Below, one piece after another: positions 13,070 to 25,699 of a stretch of DNA of 64,000 nucleotides (positions are counted from its first letter, which is position 1; every line of letters starts with the position of its first letter). The stretch comes from Eonycteris spelaea. Taxonomy: Eukaryota; Chordata; Mammalia; Chiroptera; Pteropodidae. The position numbers and the translations under genes were made by a program. The stretch is taken from the NCBI GenBank assembly GCA_003508835.1, contig PUFA01000287.1, forward strand, positions 310,001 through 374,000, written 5' to 3'. The notes under the pieces were generated by a model, which was not told where the DNA came from, made no database searches, and saw only the letters and a program-made list of their open reading frames with translations.

Positions 13070-13735
13070 CTCCTCTTAACACTTCTGCTAATGTATTCAT
13101 GACCTGGTTCCAACTTCTTCTCAGATTAGTCTCATTATTTTCAAACCCTCCATTTTCCAGCTATATTAAGATACATTTCCACAAATGATTCACCTTTTCT
13201 AACAAATTTGCTTTTGAATTCATTTATTATTTTCTCCTTTAAATGCTTTTGAGCTTCTATCATATATATGCTAAGCATATAAAATTCTTAGATAAAGCAG
13301 AAACTGACTAGTAATCCAAGGGTGAATAATCTATTATTTAGGTCTGCAAAGGGGCAGTTCTCTTAAAAGGAATCTTAGTAGAAATGAAAGTTTAGGGTAA
13401 AACCAAACTGTGACAGGTTTAGACTAGAAATGAAATACTTGAGAGAAAGAGAGAAACAGGAATCGATGGGCCTGAATGCTCTTGATCTTTCTCTGTCAAG
13501 GATTCTTCTACAACATAGAGTGACCAACTCTGATCAGTAGAATGCTAGTATCCAGTCATCTGCAGTCAACAAGTATTTATTAAGGGATGGATTAGAACTA
13601 CTTATCTAATGTTTGTCTTCTTTGCTATATTGTAGGCCCATGTGGCCTACTATATCTTGTCTGATCATGATGATGAACCCCGAAGATAGTGCTTGACACA
13701 GAGTAAGCACTCAGCATTTATTTGATGAATGAATA
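13070..13735 (+). mobile_element. L2 relic
   Basis: The left part has L2-type TCATGACCTGGTTCC text. 13685-13735 is an L2 3' end (AGTGCTTGACACAGAG, AGCACTCAGCATTTATTTGA, GAATGAATAA). The middle is too diverged to follow. Confidence 0.5.
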
Positions 13736-14449
13736 ACAACTGAAGAATCAAAATAATTAGAATGTAAATCCATTCTGAACAAAGAAACGCATAGAAACGC
13801 ATTTTAGAAAGAATGTAAGAGTAATTACCAGCACTAAATGTTTGAGCCACAGCATTGTATTTGAGATGGCAGTGAGATATGCAGGTGGAAAAATCAGAAA
13901 GGTATTAAAATATAAAATGTGTCTGTAGGGTGAGGAGTCTGGGCTGCAAATGTGGAATTGAGAGTCATTCTCATGTAACTGACAGTTTAAACCATAGGAA
14001 ACATTCAGGAGTATAGGTTGAATGAGAAGGGGAGAGGCTTGCAAAGTGAACTCAACATTTAAGGGGCAAGTGAGAAAGAGGAACTTCTAAAAGAATCAGA
14101 GAGGCTTCATAAATGGTTGGAGGCAAACATGCAAAGATTAAAAAAAAATTAATATAAAAGTTATGAATTTTTTAAATGGAGCCAAAGAAAAATGTTAAAT
14201 GCAAGTTAATCTTTTAATTTCTAATAATATATATATATATAAAATACATTAAGACTGAAGAATTACAATTTCCTCTGCAAATTCAAAAAACATAATGGAT
14301 TGTTAAAGAAAATTTAATTGCTTTGTAAAACAACGCCTATATTTAAAAACCTAAGCTAAATGTATATGTGAATGGCAGGACAAAAATTTAAAAGCAAATC
14401 TTAAAAGAATGAAATCATGAGTTAATTGTTAAATGTTTATATCTCTACT

Positions 14450-15001
14450 TAAAGTAATATCCCCTTTATCCTCAGTTTTGCTTTCCATGGTTTCAATTAC
14501 CCACTGTCAATCAGGGTCCGAAAATATTGAAAGGATAATTACAGAAATAAACAATTTATGTTTTAAATTGTGTGCCTCTGAGTAGCATGATGAAATCTCA
14601 CACTGTCTAGCTCTGTCCAGCCTGAATGTAAATCATCCCTTTGTTTAGCGCCTCCACGCTCTAGATGCTCCCTGACCAATAGTCACTTAGTAGCCATCTT
14701 GGTTATCAGACCGACTATTGTCATATCGCAGTGCTTGAGTTCAAGTCACCCTTATTTTACTTAATAATGGCCCCAAAGGCATTCACATGACTTTGATTAC
14801 AGTATGTTTTTTAGATTGTTCTATGTTATTAGTTATTGTTGTTAATCTCTTACTGTGCCTAATTTATAAAATAAAGTTTATCATAGGCATAAATGTATAA
14901 AAAAAACATAGTATATATAGGGTTTGGTACTATCTGCAGTTTCTGACATCCACTCAATGTCTTGGAATGTATACCCTTGTGGATAAGGTAGAAGTACTGT
15001 A
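14450..15001 (+). mobile_element. Tigger-like (pogo/Tc1-mariner) DNA transposon, internally deleted
   Basis: Conserved blocks occur in order: TTTGCTTTCCATGGTTTCAA, CAGGGTCCGAAAATATTGAA, CACTTAGTAGCCATCTTGG, TTATTTTACTTAATAATGGC, then the 3' end CATCCACTCAATGTCTTGGA and GGATAAGG. The ends are inverted (TATCCCCTTTATCC versus GGATAAGGTAGAAG). The transposase region is missing. Confidence 0.8.
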
Positions 15002-16618
15002 TTCCTGACAGAAAATAAGGATTCTGGATCAAGGAACAGACAAATTATTAACTTACATAACAATTTAAACATTGGTTCCCAGCGCTGCAATCCCCCACAA
15101 GGCAATAGGGTACAACCGGATGTATCCTTTGCATACAGAAGTTTATACCACAGGAGAGGAACTAAGAAATCGTGAATCTCAGGGCTTATATAGTATAGCT
15201 GTGCCAGCTGCCTATCTTCTCCCTGGAGAAGAGGGAAGACCTTAACTTTCTAAAGTAAAGACATTGTCTCTGGTGAGGCAAAGGTCCCTAGGTTAATTAT
15301 CCTTAGAATGTAAGCAGATGGCTTCAGGGGAGAGGTTTCCACTCTGTATTTAACTTAGAAGGATTCTTTGCCATTCAAACATTCTTTAACCCATATTTGA
15401 GCAATGTTTTGCTAGGGAAGCCCTGACCATGCATAAATATGAATTCCCAACCATCCTGAAGTGCTAGACTCTGAAGCAGACTTGAGTAATTATACCAGAG
15501 CAGAATCTAGTGTTTTGTGATTTGTAAAATGGAAAACCTTCCTCTAATGATTTTGCAAATCCTAGCTGAGATAATTTGCTAAGGGTTCTAAGTAGAGTAG
15601 GTTGATAGCAGAGCTGTAGTCAATCACCATGTGATGATGGATTTCACATCCAGCTGCCTTAAACTGGCTATAAAACCTAGAACAAAGAGCAGTATCTCTA
15701 CTAGACTACTTGTCAGTTGGACTCCGGTAATTGGAAGATCCTTAAATTTTGAATGTGTAATCTCTATTCATTTCTGGCCCCAGTTGCCCCAGACTTCATT
15801 TACTACTTTCTCTTCTCTCATAACAGCACTTTATGTTTATCTCTTAGAGCATTTTTTGTTACAATTTATCGTCCTTGTCATCCTCATTGGACTATGAATA
15901 CCTGATGAGAAAAAATGTTTCTTGAGCAGCAATTACATGCAGGGCATTGAGTTAAATGTGAGAAATTTCTGAAAATGACCACATCCTTAAGAATACTTAC
16001 TGTCTTGTATTTTATACATTTTGAGGTGTAGTCATAATCCATATTGTTTATTTATGGTGAGAGAATGGAGGAGGGAGAGAAGGAGGGGGAGAGAGAGAAA
16101 ATTAACCATGGAGAGGGGAGATGTCCTCTACTTAAACATTTGTGTCTTTTAAGAAGAGTGAGAAAAGGAAGGTGAATGTGATCTTAATCTTTGAAGAAAA
16201 AGGTGACATAATATGTGAGCGACCAAAAAATTAGAGTTTTAATTTTTTCTATATCTTCAATCACTAGCTGTTATATGCTAAATCTGTGCATGGGAATGTT
16301 TAAGAAGAGTAATCAGAATTTTAAAATAGAAAATAATTTTCCTCTAGTTCAAACTTGGTTATTTTAAATTGTCACTCAAGCAAGAGTCTGCTTGTTGAAC
16401 AAAATCATGCACTTGTGATTTGTTTTCTCCCCAGGGAGATTTAAAAATACTATCAGTTTCAAAAGAATGAATCAACATTTGTAAAGGTCTTTGATATAAA
16501 GTTCAATATAAGAGAATGAAAATATTCTGATGGAACCCATACAGAAGTAAAAAGTTTTTTTTCTGACATAATCATTAGAAAAAGATGAAATTGTATAGAT
16601 GTAATTGTAAGGTAAACA

Positions 16619-16926
16619 TGTGACACACCAAGAGAAGTTTTAAAAGCAAGCCTTTATTCGGAGAGGGCTACCAGGCGTGGTTCACTGGTCCAGGGAGGAG
16701 AGGGGCCAGAGAAGTCGTACCTTGGGGCAGGAGGGCATCGTTTTTATGGGGTTATGTGGGGGTACGGTATAGAATGGGGGAATGTTAAGTGATGAGCATC
16801 CGGATTAGGGTGGTGCCACCAGGGCTTTAGGGTGGGCCCTTGTCAGTTGGACTCCGGACTTCGATGTCCAGCTGGGAAGTCTCCAGGCAGACATGTGGCT
16901 GGCCCTTCCCCACCGTCGACCTAACA
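16619..16926 (-). mobile_element. Compact solo LTR of an endogenous retrovirus
   Basis: A 308-bp, GC- and CpG-richer block in AT-rich intron. Read on the minus strand it starts TGTTAGG and ends TGTGTCACA, with a TATA-like CATAAAAACG and an AATAAA signal (TTTATT on + at 16653-16658) about 35 bp before the end. No internal retroviral genes adjoin it. The target duplication is not clean. Confidence 0.72.
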
Positions 16927-17905
16927 GTAATTTCTAGTGATGGTATGAAGAAGAGAATTGAATTTACTTTTCAGTTCTTGTACAGTCTTAATTATAGGTT
17001 TTCATAATTTGATATTTCAAAGAGCATATCGACCCCCTTTTAAAATAGGGAACAAATTTACCTCAGTAGTGTAAGGTATAAGTTATATTGTGCTCTTTAT
17101 ATAGTTCAACCTCAAGATAATTTGAAGCTGAAATTTTATTTAATTTCTACTTTTAAAATAATTTCTGGTCATAATTTAACATAGCAAATTTTTTTTTTCA
17201 AATCACATATTTTACAGTTAAGGAATGTCCAGATAAATGTCACATTTCTACACATTATGTATGTAAAATGAACAATTCATTGATTGATTTCCAAGTTGGG
17301 CTTTATCTACATTTAAGATAAAACATTTAAGATAAAACAAAGTACTAACTATTATGCTCATATTAGTCAATACTATTTCCAAGATAATAGACCACTGCTT
17401 CTACTCATTTATACATAATTTATATCCTGCATGCATTCTTCTAGAATAGGTAAGTGTGTCAGACATGGTAAATAAAGTCATTGATTATTTTGTTCAAAAT
17501 TTAGTGCCTTTCATTTTAGTTCCTTTCAATCAGTTTGCCTTTGTTATAATGATATTGCTATCTTTTTTCAAAATAAGATTTATTTTTCTATATAACATTT
17601 TTCTTTTTTGTTTTTAAAGTTCCATTGGAAAAGCCAAGGACAGATATAATTCACATATTATCAAATACTACAATTTATAAGGACAGACTAGGAAGGCCAT
17701 TTAATTAAACTTCATAAATTCTGAATTTAATAAATTCTTATTCTTTTGTATAGATTAACATTGCTGCCACTGTCATGGAGGACATTAGCTTCTTGACAAT
17801 AGGCCATTGTGCTGGACCTACCTGAAAAAGCATCCTTGTCTGAACTTGACATATTCGTATGTATAGTTTGATTTACTTTCCCTTTATTTCTCTATTTTTT
17901 TCCAG

Positions 17906-18219
17906 TACAGTGCTCTTAATCCACGAGAATCTTGGGACATGTGGCATCCCACTCTGGTGGCTGAAGCTTTATTTGCTATTGCAAACATCTTCAGTTCCCT
18001 GCGCCTAATCTCACTGTTTACTGCAAATTCTCACCTGGGGCCTCTGCAAATATCTCTGGGAAGAATGCTCCTGGACATTTTGAAGTTTCTATTCATATAC
18101 TGCCTTGTGTTGTTAGCATTTGCAAATGGCCTAAATCAATTGTACTTCTATTATGAAGAAACAAAGGGGCTAAGCTGCAAAGGCATACGATGTGAAAAGC
18201 AGAATAATGCATTTTCAAC
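17906..18219 (+). CDS. TRPC4: TRPC4 exon: S4, S4-S5 linker, S5, start of pore loop (residues 459-563)
   Basis: This exon encodes residues 459-562 plus two bases of T563 of the receptor-operated cation channel TRPC4, a plasma-membrane tetramer activated downstream of Gq/Gi-PLC signalling. Numbering comes from counting back from the stop and fits known landmarks: G503 in the S4-S5 linker (a reported gain-of-function site) and the extracellular pair C549/C554 that forms a disulfide in TRPC4/5 structures. Hydrophobic spans at about 474-497 (S4) and 513-541 (S5) are visible; the linker reads [15 protein letters not shown]. The acidic pair E542-E543 matches the region tied to lanthanide potentiation in TRPC5. 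The exon follows a pyrimidine tract ending in CAG and is followed by GTAAGT, leaving phase 2. Residue 548 is Ser; I recall Thr in human TRPC4. TRPC5 is the only close alternative, and the C-terminal exon excludes it. Confidence 0.97.
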
Positions 18220-18425
18220 GTAAGTCAAACAAACATTTCTATCTGTAATGTTGTGCAGAATTTAGATTGAATTTGAAAAGTCCCTGACAAGTGATTTCAA
18301 AGAAAATTGTGCTTAATATAGAAAACAGAATTAACATGCTTTTGAGAGTAAATGTTTCCTTCTGACATTAAAAGAAATATCCAGTACATTTAACTTTTAG
18401 TAAAATGGTCGTTTCTTTCAAAATG

Positions 18426-18427
<2 letters not shown>

Positions 18428-18460
<33 letters not shown>
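18428..18460. repeat. (AC)n microsatellite
   Basis: Uninterrupted AC dinucleotides in intron. Confidence 0.95.
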
Positions 18461-18729
18461 TATAGTTTTAAAGTGTGGAATAAAATGAAAATTTGTGCCC
18501 CATTAACAGTTTACAAACACATTAAAAGATAGAATATGTATAATAAAAGCAATCATGTAAGAAATCCAAGTGTTTTTCAATTTTTCCTCATATGTGCTTT
18601 CCAGATGCTAAAGTCTCTTCACATATCTCTTTCATTCTCTAGTTTCTCACATAAAAATTTAAACATATAACAATAATTAAACCTAAGTTATTATTGTTAT
18701 GCACACAATACCTTCTGTACTTAGCTTGA

Positions 18730-19000
18730 AATACCAGGCTCTTCAGTGATCTGCTCCTTGCTTCTTCTTCAAGCCTCATCTTTCTCCATTCCCCAATCAC
18801 ACTCTCTCCCCAGAACACCCTTGTTGCCACTTAACAAAACTTTATTGTGTTTTCCAAAACTTATCTCAGGTGTATCTTTTCCAGAAGGCATCCTTGATCC
18901 CCTCCTGACTGTGAGTAGCTAGAGTGCATAGACTGTGATCTTTGTTTTCTATGCCTCTCCCTGCATTTTTTCACCAGCAAATGGACACTTCTTTCTGCTA
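18730..19000 (+). mobile_element. L2-like relic
   Basis: Pyrimidine-rich text with TCAGTGATCTGCTCCTTGC and GAAGGCATCCTTGATCCCC recalls the 3' part of L2. Strongly diverged. Confidence 0.45.
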
Positions 19001-20507
19001 TTTTCTGTTTAACATGGAAAAATTACAAGTCACTAAAAGAAACCAATATTAGTGACTAAAATTACTCTACATATAATTTTAAACAAATAATCTCTGGATA
19101 AGGGACTCACCTATAAAGAGAAGCACCTGGGCTTTGTTACAGATAATGTCTCATTAAGCAAAACTCTTTGATGTTTGTTGGAGTTGTATTCCTCATAATT
19201 GGAACTGATCAACTGAGGTTATAATTTGTTTTAATTTTACATTATTTAATTTTACATTATTTCTTATAAACTAAGAATAAAATATGTAAATATGTCTTGT
19301 ATTAATTTATGTTATATTGTTTTAGTCCCAAGGGATAAAGAAAACCTCAACTATGGAATGCATTGCTTTTTTTTACTTATTTGCTTTCTCCAGTTGTAAG
19401 TACCTAACTAGGGAACAAGCTAATTTTTAAAAGTGGCAATTGAGAAATATCTTCAAAGAGCAAAAGACAAAATGTTATCTTCAGAAAGGCAATGCTATAA
19501 CAACAACCCAGGGGAATTAACCAGGTTTTGATCTTCAACTGATGTTTTATGCAGTGTCATTTAATTATGTGTGGCATTAACCTGGAAAGCTTTCTGTCCT
19601 TACCAAGAATTTGGAAAACAAAATCACCTAAAGACAGTCTGAGATTCAATGTAGCTAATGACTCTACATGTATGGGCATGGTTGCTATCAATAGTTTAGG
19701 GAATCACTAATTATGAAAACATTTTTAGAAGTAATGACTTTAAATGTTAACTTTAGTTTTTAAAATCATATAATAAAATAATAATTAACTTATAAACAGC
19801 AAGGTCTTAAGTCATCTAAGAAGTAAATATGTTTTAAGTTAAGTGGAACTATTTTGCAAATCTATTTCTGATTCATTTCTTTGAAAAAAAGGAAAAAATT
19901 AAAATAAGAATGAAATACAAAATTAGTCATAAAATGTCATCTTACTTTGAATTTTCTCTTTTTAAATTCTCATTAAAAATGTAAATAAATATTTTGCCTA
20001 AGGGTTTGTTAATATTTCCTAATAATTTAGTACTTCTTAGTTAGACAGAAGCAAATCAGTATAATTCACCCATGACAATCCATTTACTCTACATCATTTT
20101 TTTTTTATTTGAACACTTAAAAAAGCAATTGCTATGGGATTTTGGTGGCAACATTTATTTTTTGTTTATTTATTATATCACTTATGTTATGTAACCTCTA
20201 GCTCTCTGTGAACTGCTATTGATGTTAGGGGAAAACCAGATGTATTATATTTTTATATTCACAATGAGAATATACACTATTTAAAAAAATGATTTCACAT
20301 TGAATCCAAAGACACTAATTTTAATTTTAGAAATTGTCTTTAAAGTTACTAAAAATAAAGAACTAATAACCTTGAGTCAAATTTACTTTTTTCCTGAGAA
20401 ATTTTTCAAAAAATAAATTGTTGTGGCCTTTTCAGGACCAACGAACTAGATTAAACTCTCTGATAGTGTTAGAATCTAACATCTGCTTGCCCTTTAAGAA
20501 TAGTCAA

Positions 20508-21058
20508 TTCTATGGCCATACTACCCTGAGCAAACCTGATCCCATCTGATCTTGGAAGCTGAGCAGAGTCTAGGCCTGGTTAGTACTTGGATGGGAGACC
20601 ACTTAGGAAGACTAGGTGCTGCAGGTGTAAAAAATTTAAAAATAAGGGATTGTAAACTGACAAGGTCCTGCTGGTGAAGTCAGTCTGACTGAAATTGATC
20701 AGATCAGTAAGCTTACCACTTTATGATTTCTCCTACTGTAGAAGAGCTCTAGCAAAATAAACCAATAGACACAATTAAATTCTACATCTCACACTTAAAA
20801 TTCAATTATACAATTAAAATTATGAAATTGTTTACTAAAAAAACAATCAATTTGAGAAAAGAAATATTGAACTCCACTTAAGGCACCCTTAGTTAGTTCA
20901 ATTTATACAGATTACAAGTTCATGGATTGTTTCAAGTATCAGGAGTTTCATTACAAGAATCAAGTTTCATTACAATGATTCTCTGAGGTCACCAAAGGGT
21001 TGGCTTGCCTTAAAAAAAAAAAAAAAAAAAAAAAAAGTCCAAAAAAAAAAAAAAAAAA
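20508..21058 (+). repeat. 5S rRNA-derived SINE, long form with an internal insert of about 310 bp
   Basis: The 5S head is 20508-20628, followed by GATTGTAAACTGACAAGGTCC to about 20669. The matching end of the second module (CTCTGAGGTCACCAAAGGGTTGGCTTGCCT by similarity) is found only near 20980-21010, then two A runs split by GTCC. About 310 bp between, absent from the copies at 5490 and 32202, is of unknown origin. TAGTCA occurs on both sides (20501-20506 and just after the A runs), a weak target-duplication candidate. Confidence 0.75.
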
Positions 21059-21907
21059 AGGCTAGTCAGCTCCCACACAATACAGATTCCTGCTGGTGAA
21101 ATCAGTCAGCAAAATCAGGTAAAATAACTGACATGAGCAAGGAAAGAACTTAGAGTAAAACCTGGCTTCAGGAAGAGGAGGAGTTAACATAGCACTGGAC
21201 TTTGGGATTCTTTACTCTAGGAATCAAGGTAAACATGATTCAGCTGGTCCATGTGTATTCTTTTCGGTGGTTACTTATTACTTGACTTCCTCAATTCTCT
21301 GCTTTTTAGTTTGTGCTGTCTCAAACCTTTGGCTTCTCATAAACCTTACATCATAACTCCTAGCATTTCAGTCCCTTTTGGCAACTACATTTTCTTGATT
21401 TTTCTAAGTTAAACTTTCTTAGAGAAGAAATTTGATTGTTCAGGTTCATCTTTTCACATGTGGCCATGCCATTGTCCAGCAAAATCATATAAATTGACTC
21501 TCCTTGGGTCACTTGACCATGACTAAACTAATCTAGAAAGGCTCTTGGTGGAGAGCTTTAGAGACCTACATAAGGACCACCCCTGCATCAAATGGTACAC
21601 ATGGAACAATGTCACAGGGGCTGAGAGCTGCCAGGAAACATGATTGACTTGGTCCTACAACATGATTCCAAACTAATGCTAATCTCTCTAAAGACTGAAA
21701 TCTTACCTCTTCAGTCACTATGCTATATAACAGATGGTTTTTGTTTTTGTTTTTCTAATATAATTTAACTATAGTTTTACTGTAACCATTTATCAAATAG
21801 TGTAAGCATTCTCTTATCTTTTTATGACATTGTATTAAGGATTTATAACGGTCCTCCTGAAACAAAGATTCTTTCCATTTGGGTTTAAACATTCTTCGCC
21901 TTACCCT

Positions 21908-23005
21908 ATTTCTTTATTTTTTCATTAAATTTATTAGGATGACATTAGGTAATAAAATTATATAGGTTTCAATTTTACAATAAATCATCTGTATATTACG
22001 TTATGTGTTTACCACCCAAAGTCAAATCTCCTACTGTCACCATATATTTATTTCACCCTCTTTCCCTTGTCTACCTCCCCCCTGACCTTTTTTCCCTCTG
22101 GTATCCACTAAACTGTGTGTCTGTGAGTTTTTGATTATCTTTGGATTTGTTGCTTTCATTTTTATATTCCACATTTGAGTGAAATCATATGGTTCTTGAC
22201 TTTTTCTGTCTGATTTATTTTGCTTAGCATTATGATCTCAAGAGCCATCGATGTTGTCACAAATGGCAATATTTCATCTTTTCTTATGACTGAATAATAT
22301 TCCATTGCATAGATGTACCACCTCTTCTTTATCCAATCATTTATTATTAGACACTTCAGTTGTTTCCATGTATTGGCCACTGTGAATATTACTGCAATGA
22401 ACATCAGGATACATATATCTTTACAGATAAGTGTTTCTAATTATGAGGGTAGATTCCCAGAAGAGAAATTGCTGGGCCACATGGTAATTCTATTCTTAAT
22501 TTTCTGAGGAGCCTCCATACTGTTTTCCATAGAGACTGCACCAAGTTGCATTCCTACCAGGAGTGTTTGATGATTCCTTTCCCCACAACCTCTCTAACAT
22601 TTATTATTTGTCTTGGTGACAGACATTCTTACAGGTATGAGATGGTATTTCATTGTAGTTTTGATTTGCATTTCCCTAATAGCTAGTGAGGTTGACCATC
22701 TTTCAGATGACTGTTGACCATTTGTATGTCTCTTGAGAGAAGTCTATTCAGATCCTCTGTCCATTTTTTATTCAATTTTTGGTCATTGATTTGTATGTGT
22801 TCTTTACATATTTTAGATATTAGCTCCTTATCAGAGGTGTTGTTTGTAAATATTATCTACCATTCAGAAAGTTGTCTCTTTGCTTTCTTGATGGGTTTTG
22901 TTTGTTTGTTTGTTTGTTTTTTGCTGTGCAGAATTTTTTTAGTTCACTATAGTTCCATTCATTTATCTTTACTTTTACATTTTATCCCATTTCTTCCAAT
23001 AAGTT
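21908..23005 (-). mobile_element. LINE-1 3' fragment with ORF2 C-terminus
   Basis: Reads L1 in reverse: the 3' UTR from about 21925 (AGGATGACATTAGGTAATAA), the ORF2 end, then the antisense stretch ending near a (GTTT)n run at 22897-22918. 5' truncated. Confidence 0.85.
22162..22404 (-). pseudogene. LINE-1 ORF2 C-terminal remnant
   Basis: An 80-codon open stretch contains RWYIYAMEYYSVIRKDEILP and ends HMISLKCGI, the typical L1 ORF2p C-terminal region upstream of the cysteine motif. The surrounding frames are broken. It lies inside the L1 fragment and is not a host gene. Confidence 0.85.
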
Positions 23006-23294
23006 AAAGAAACTTTATTTTCAATAAGATCACCAGAATTTGTTCATTGGCAGGAATGAGTAAAATGTTCCCTGAAATATAAAAATAGCAAATTTTATAA
23101 TCGAAGCATTCTAAGACACATTGCCAATTTACAAGATTCACTGTGCAATTTTAATCATCAATATGGAAATCCATTATGATAACATTATTTTAAATCTTTC
23201 TACAACTAAAAGCAAAATCAGGTAAAATAACTGACATTTTTCAAAGACTAAGCATGGGAATCTATTATTTCTTAACTATCACTCGGTGCCCTAA

Positions 23295-23614
23295 GATAGG
23301 TCATAAACTTTCTATGTAAAGTACAAAGAATGTAAAATAGTAACTATTTTAGACTTTGTGAGCCATATGTTCTCTGTTGTATCTACTCACCTCTGCCTTT
23401 GTAACACAAAAGAAACCACATACAATGTCTAAATGAATGAGTATGGCTGTGTTTCAGTGAAACTTTATTTATGGTCATTGAATTTTAAATTTATATAATT
23501 TTCACATATAAGAAAATATCATTCTTCAAGTTTTTTTCATTTGAAAAAGCAAAACTTTTAACTCAGGGGCCATACAAAAACAGGCTGTGGGTCAGATTTC
23601 TCATTCCTGCCCTA
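23295..23614 (-). mobile_element. hAT-Charlie nonautonomous element (MER20-like), reverse orientation
   Basis: Matches the family in order: AGTAACTATTTTAGACTTTG, CACCTCTGCCTTTGTAACAC, GTATGGCTGTGTTTCAGTGA, AACTTTATTTATGG, then GGGCCATACAAAAACAGGCT and a CCTGCCCTA end. About 80 bp of AT-rich DNA is inserted near 23485-23560. Confidence 0.7.
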
Positions 23615-23829
23615 GAAAACAAAACATAGCTTTTAAAGGCCTTAGGAAAATTAAGTACACATTTTGTACAAGTAATAAAATAATTATTTATTTTTTATTA
23701 AGTTTAATTTTATAATTACCCTAAAATATTATTTTACTATTGATATGTATTTTTAAATTAATCAAATATACACAAGTGTAATCAAGTTCTGCTGTTATAT
23801 CTTATTGTATACTGATTCTATTAATATAG

Positions 23830-24060
<231 letters not shown>

Positions 24061-24594
24061 TGAATAATTTTATTTTAATTTAATATTCTGTCCTAGAATG
24101 TGTTGTTCTTAACTATACTCCATCCTATTATTGTTGGAAATAAAGTCTGTAATTGGCTATTGAGAAGATATATCAGAAGTATGATATAAACAGTTAATTT
24201 GAAGTTTCTAAGCAGTATTTACCATATTTATATATATATTAATGTAGTGTTATCATATTACACAAGATTATAAAATAAACTGAATCTATCTTACCCGACA
24301 GTCATTGGCTAATAAGCAGTAGATGAAATATGAATTATGAACAGGCAATGTATCTCTATGCAGTGCCCTTTGGACTTTGTATTATCTCTGTCCAGTTAAC
24401 CTATAATCTCTTTATAAGCAAACTCAGGCCAGCTTGGCAAACTATAAAAGATACCCAGAGAGGAGACTGAGGGGAAAAGCTGCAGTATATCAGTTTCTCA
24501 AAGCCTAGAAAAAGCAATGTAGGTGTAACTCAGAATTTTGTAGCAGAATATACAATATCTGTGTTTATTTGAATCTCTGGACTCCAAAAACTTA

Positions 24595-24760
24595 GTTTAA
24601 TTTATTTATTCTTTCATTCAACAATTTTTTATTGAGTGCTTACTCTACTGTCAGATACTTTACTAGGAACTAGAAATACAGCAGTGTATAAGGAAGACAA
24701 AGTCCTTTATCACCTTGAACATACATGCTAGTGATATATGCCTAAGGCCAACGGCAATAG
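24595..24760 (-). mobile_element. L2 3' end relic
   Basis: TTCATTCAACAATTTTTTAT, TGAGTGCTTACTCTAC and ATACAGCAGTGTATAAGG match the reverse complement of the L2 3' end. Confidence 0.65.
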
Positions 24761-25699
24761 TGATAAAACAATCCATATTGGAATGAAATATGTTTCTTAA
24801 GTCTTTAATATTTATTCCTTAGACAAGTAGCATTTCATAGGGATAATTACAGACCACTCATTTTCTCCATAAATACCTATAATTATATTGCATCTTGGAA
24901 TCTATTGCTAAATCTCTGGAGTATTATTATTGTTATTTTGAGAAGCAGCATTCAGAATTTCACTTAAACCTGCCACAGATGAAAAATAGCATAAATTTAA
25001 GAATAGACGATTTTTATTTACTGTCTCACAGTCTTAAGTATTTCCACTTAGATATACCTAGGTCTTAGGATTTGTATCCACAATCTAAATTTTTGGAGTT
25101 TCATTTAAGCATCTTACAAAGCTGATTTTTTTTAAGATAGCCCCTATATATAAATCGGCTTCAGAACTTCTGTATTCCTTTAATTAACATATTTTTACAA
25201 TATAAATTTTATTTTCCAGACCACCTCTTCAAACATTAGAAAGCTTCTAATTATCAAGCTATATAGAGTGAAACTATAAATATATAATTTGGATTCTATA
25301 AAACATTAAATGTACCAATTTCATCAAGAGAACATTATTCAAGAAGAGTATGGCATTTCCTTTTTGCTTCTTCATGGAGTATGTCTTCCTAGGTTTCTTC
25401 TTACAAAGATAAGAACAAGCTTCACATCTTTATTTTTGTTTAGCCCAGACTCTAAAACTACTTGAGAAGAGAGTGGGCACTGAGGAGCTGAGGTGAATGT
25501 ACCTGCCAGCACCCTGCACACAATGCCTCCTTGGGGCATGAACATAACAAGTATTTGATTTTCACCTGTCCCAGAATATCAGAATTTACCCTGAGGGCTT
25601 TCTCTTTTGTCCTGATATCCCTAACTCAGAGCTTTTGAGTAACACTTGAAAACAGAGTTTAATAGTTAAAAGGCAAAAACAATCATGCACGCCATGTCT

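Larger units (their letters stand above)
1..17905 (+). other. TRPC4: TRPC4 intron upstream of the S4-S5 exon (3' part only)
   Basis: Intronic DNA of the + strand gene, inferred because the exon at 17906 has an acceptor and lacks the N-terminal ankyrin and S1-S3 coding part. Recognised repeats are listed separately. I see no gene or repeat I can name in 1-385, 441-880, 1546-2441, 2508-3714, 10660-11890, 12010-13070, 13736-14449, 15002-16618 and 16927-17905, apart from short homopolymer or purine runs such as the GA-rich 16060-16102. Parts of 3916-5489 (about 4015-4240 and 4425-4520) recall very old interspersed repeats that I cannot name. Confidence 0.85.

Noticed and set aside
16612..16930. 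GTAA target duplication for the 16.6-kb LTR
   Set aside because: The left GTAA is three bases away from the TG boundary, so it does not abut the element as a true duplication should.
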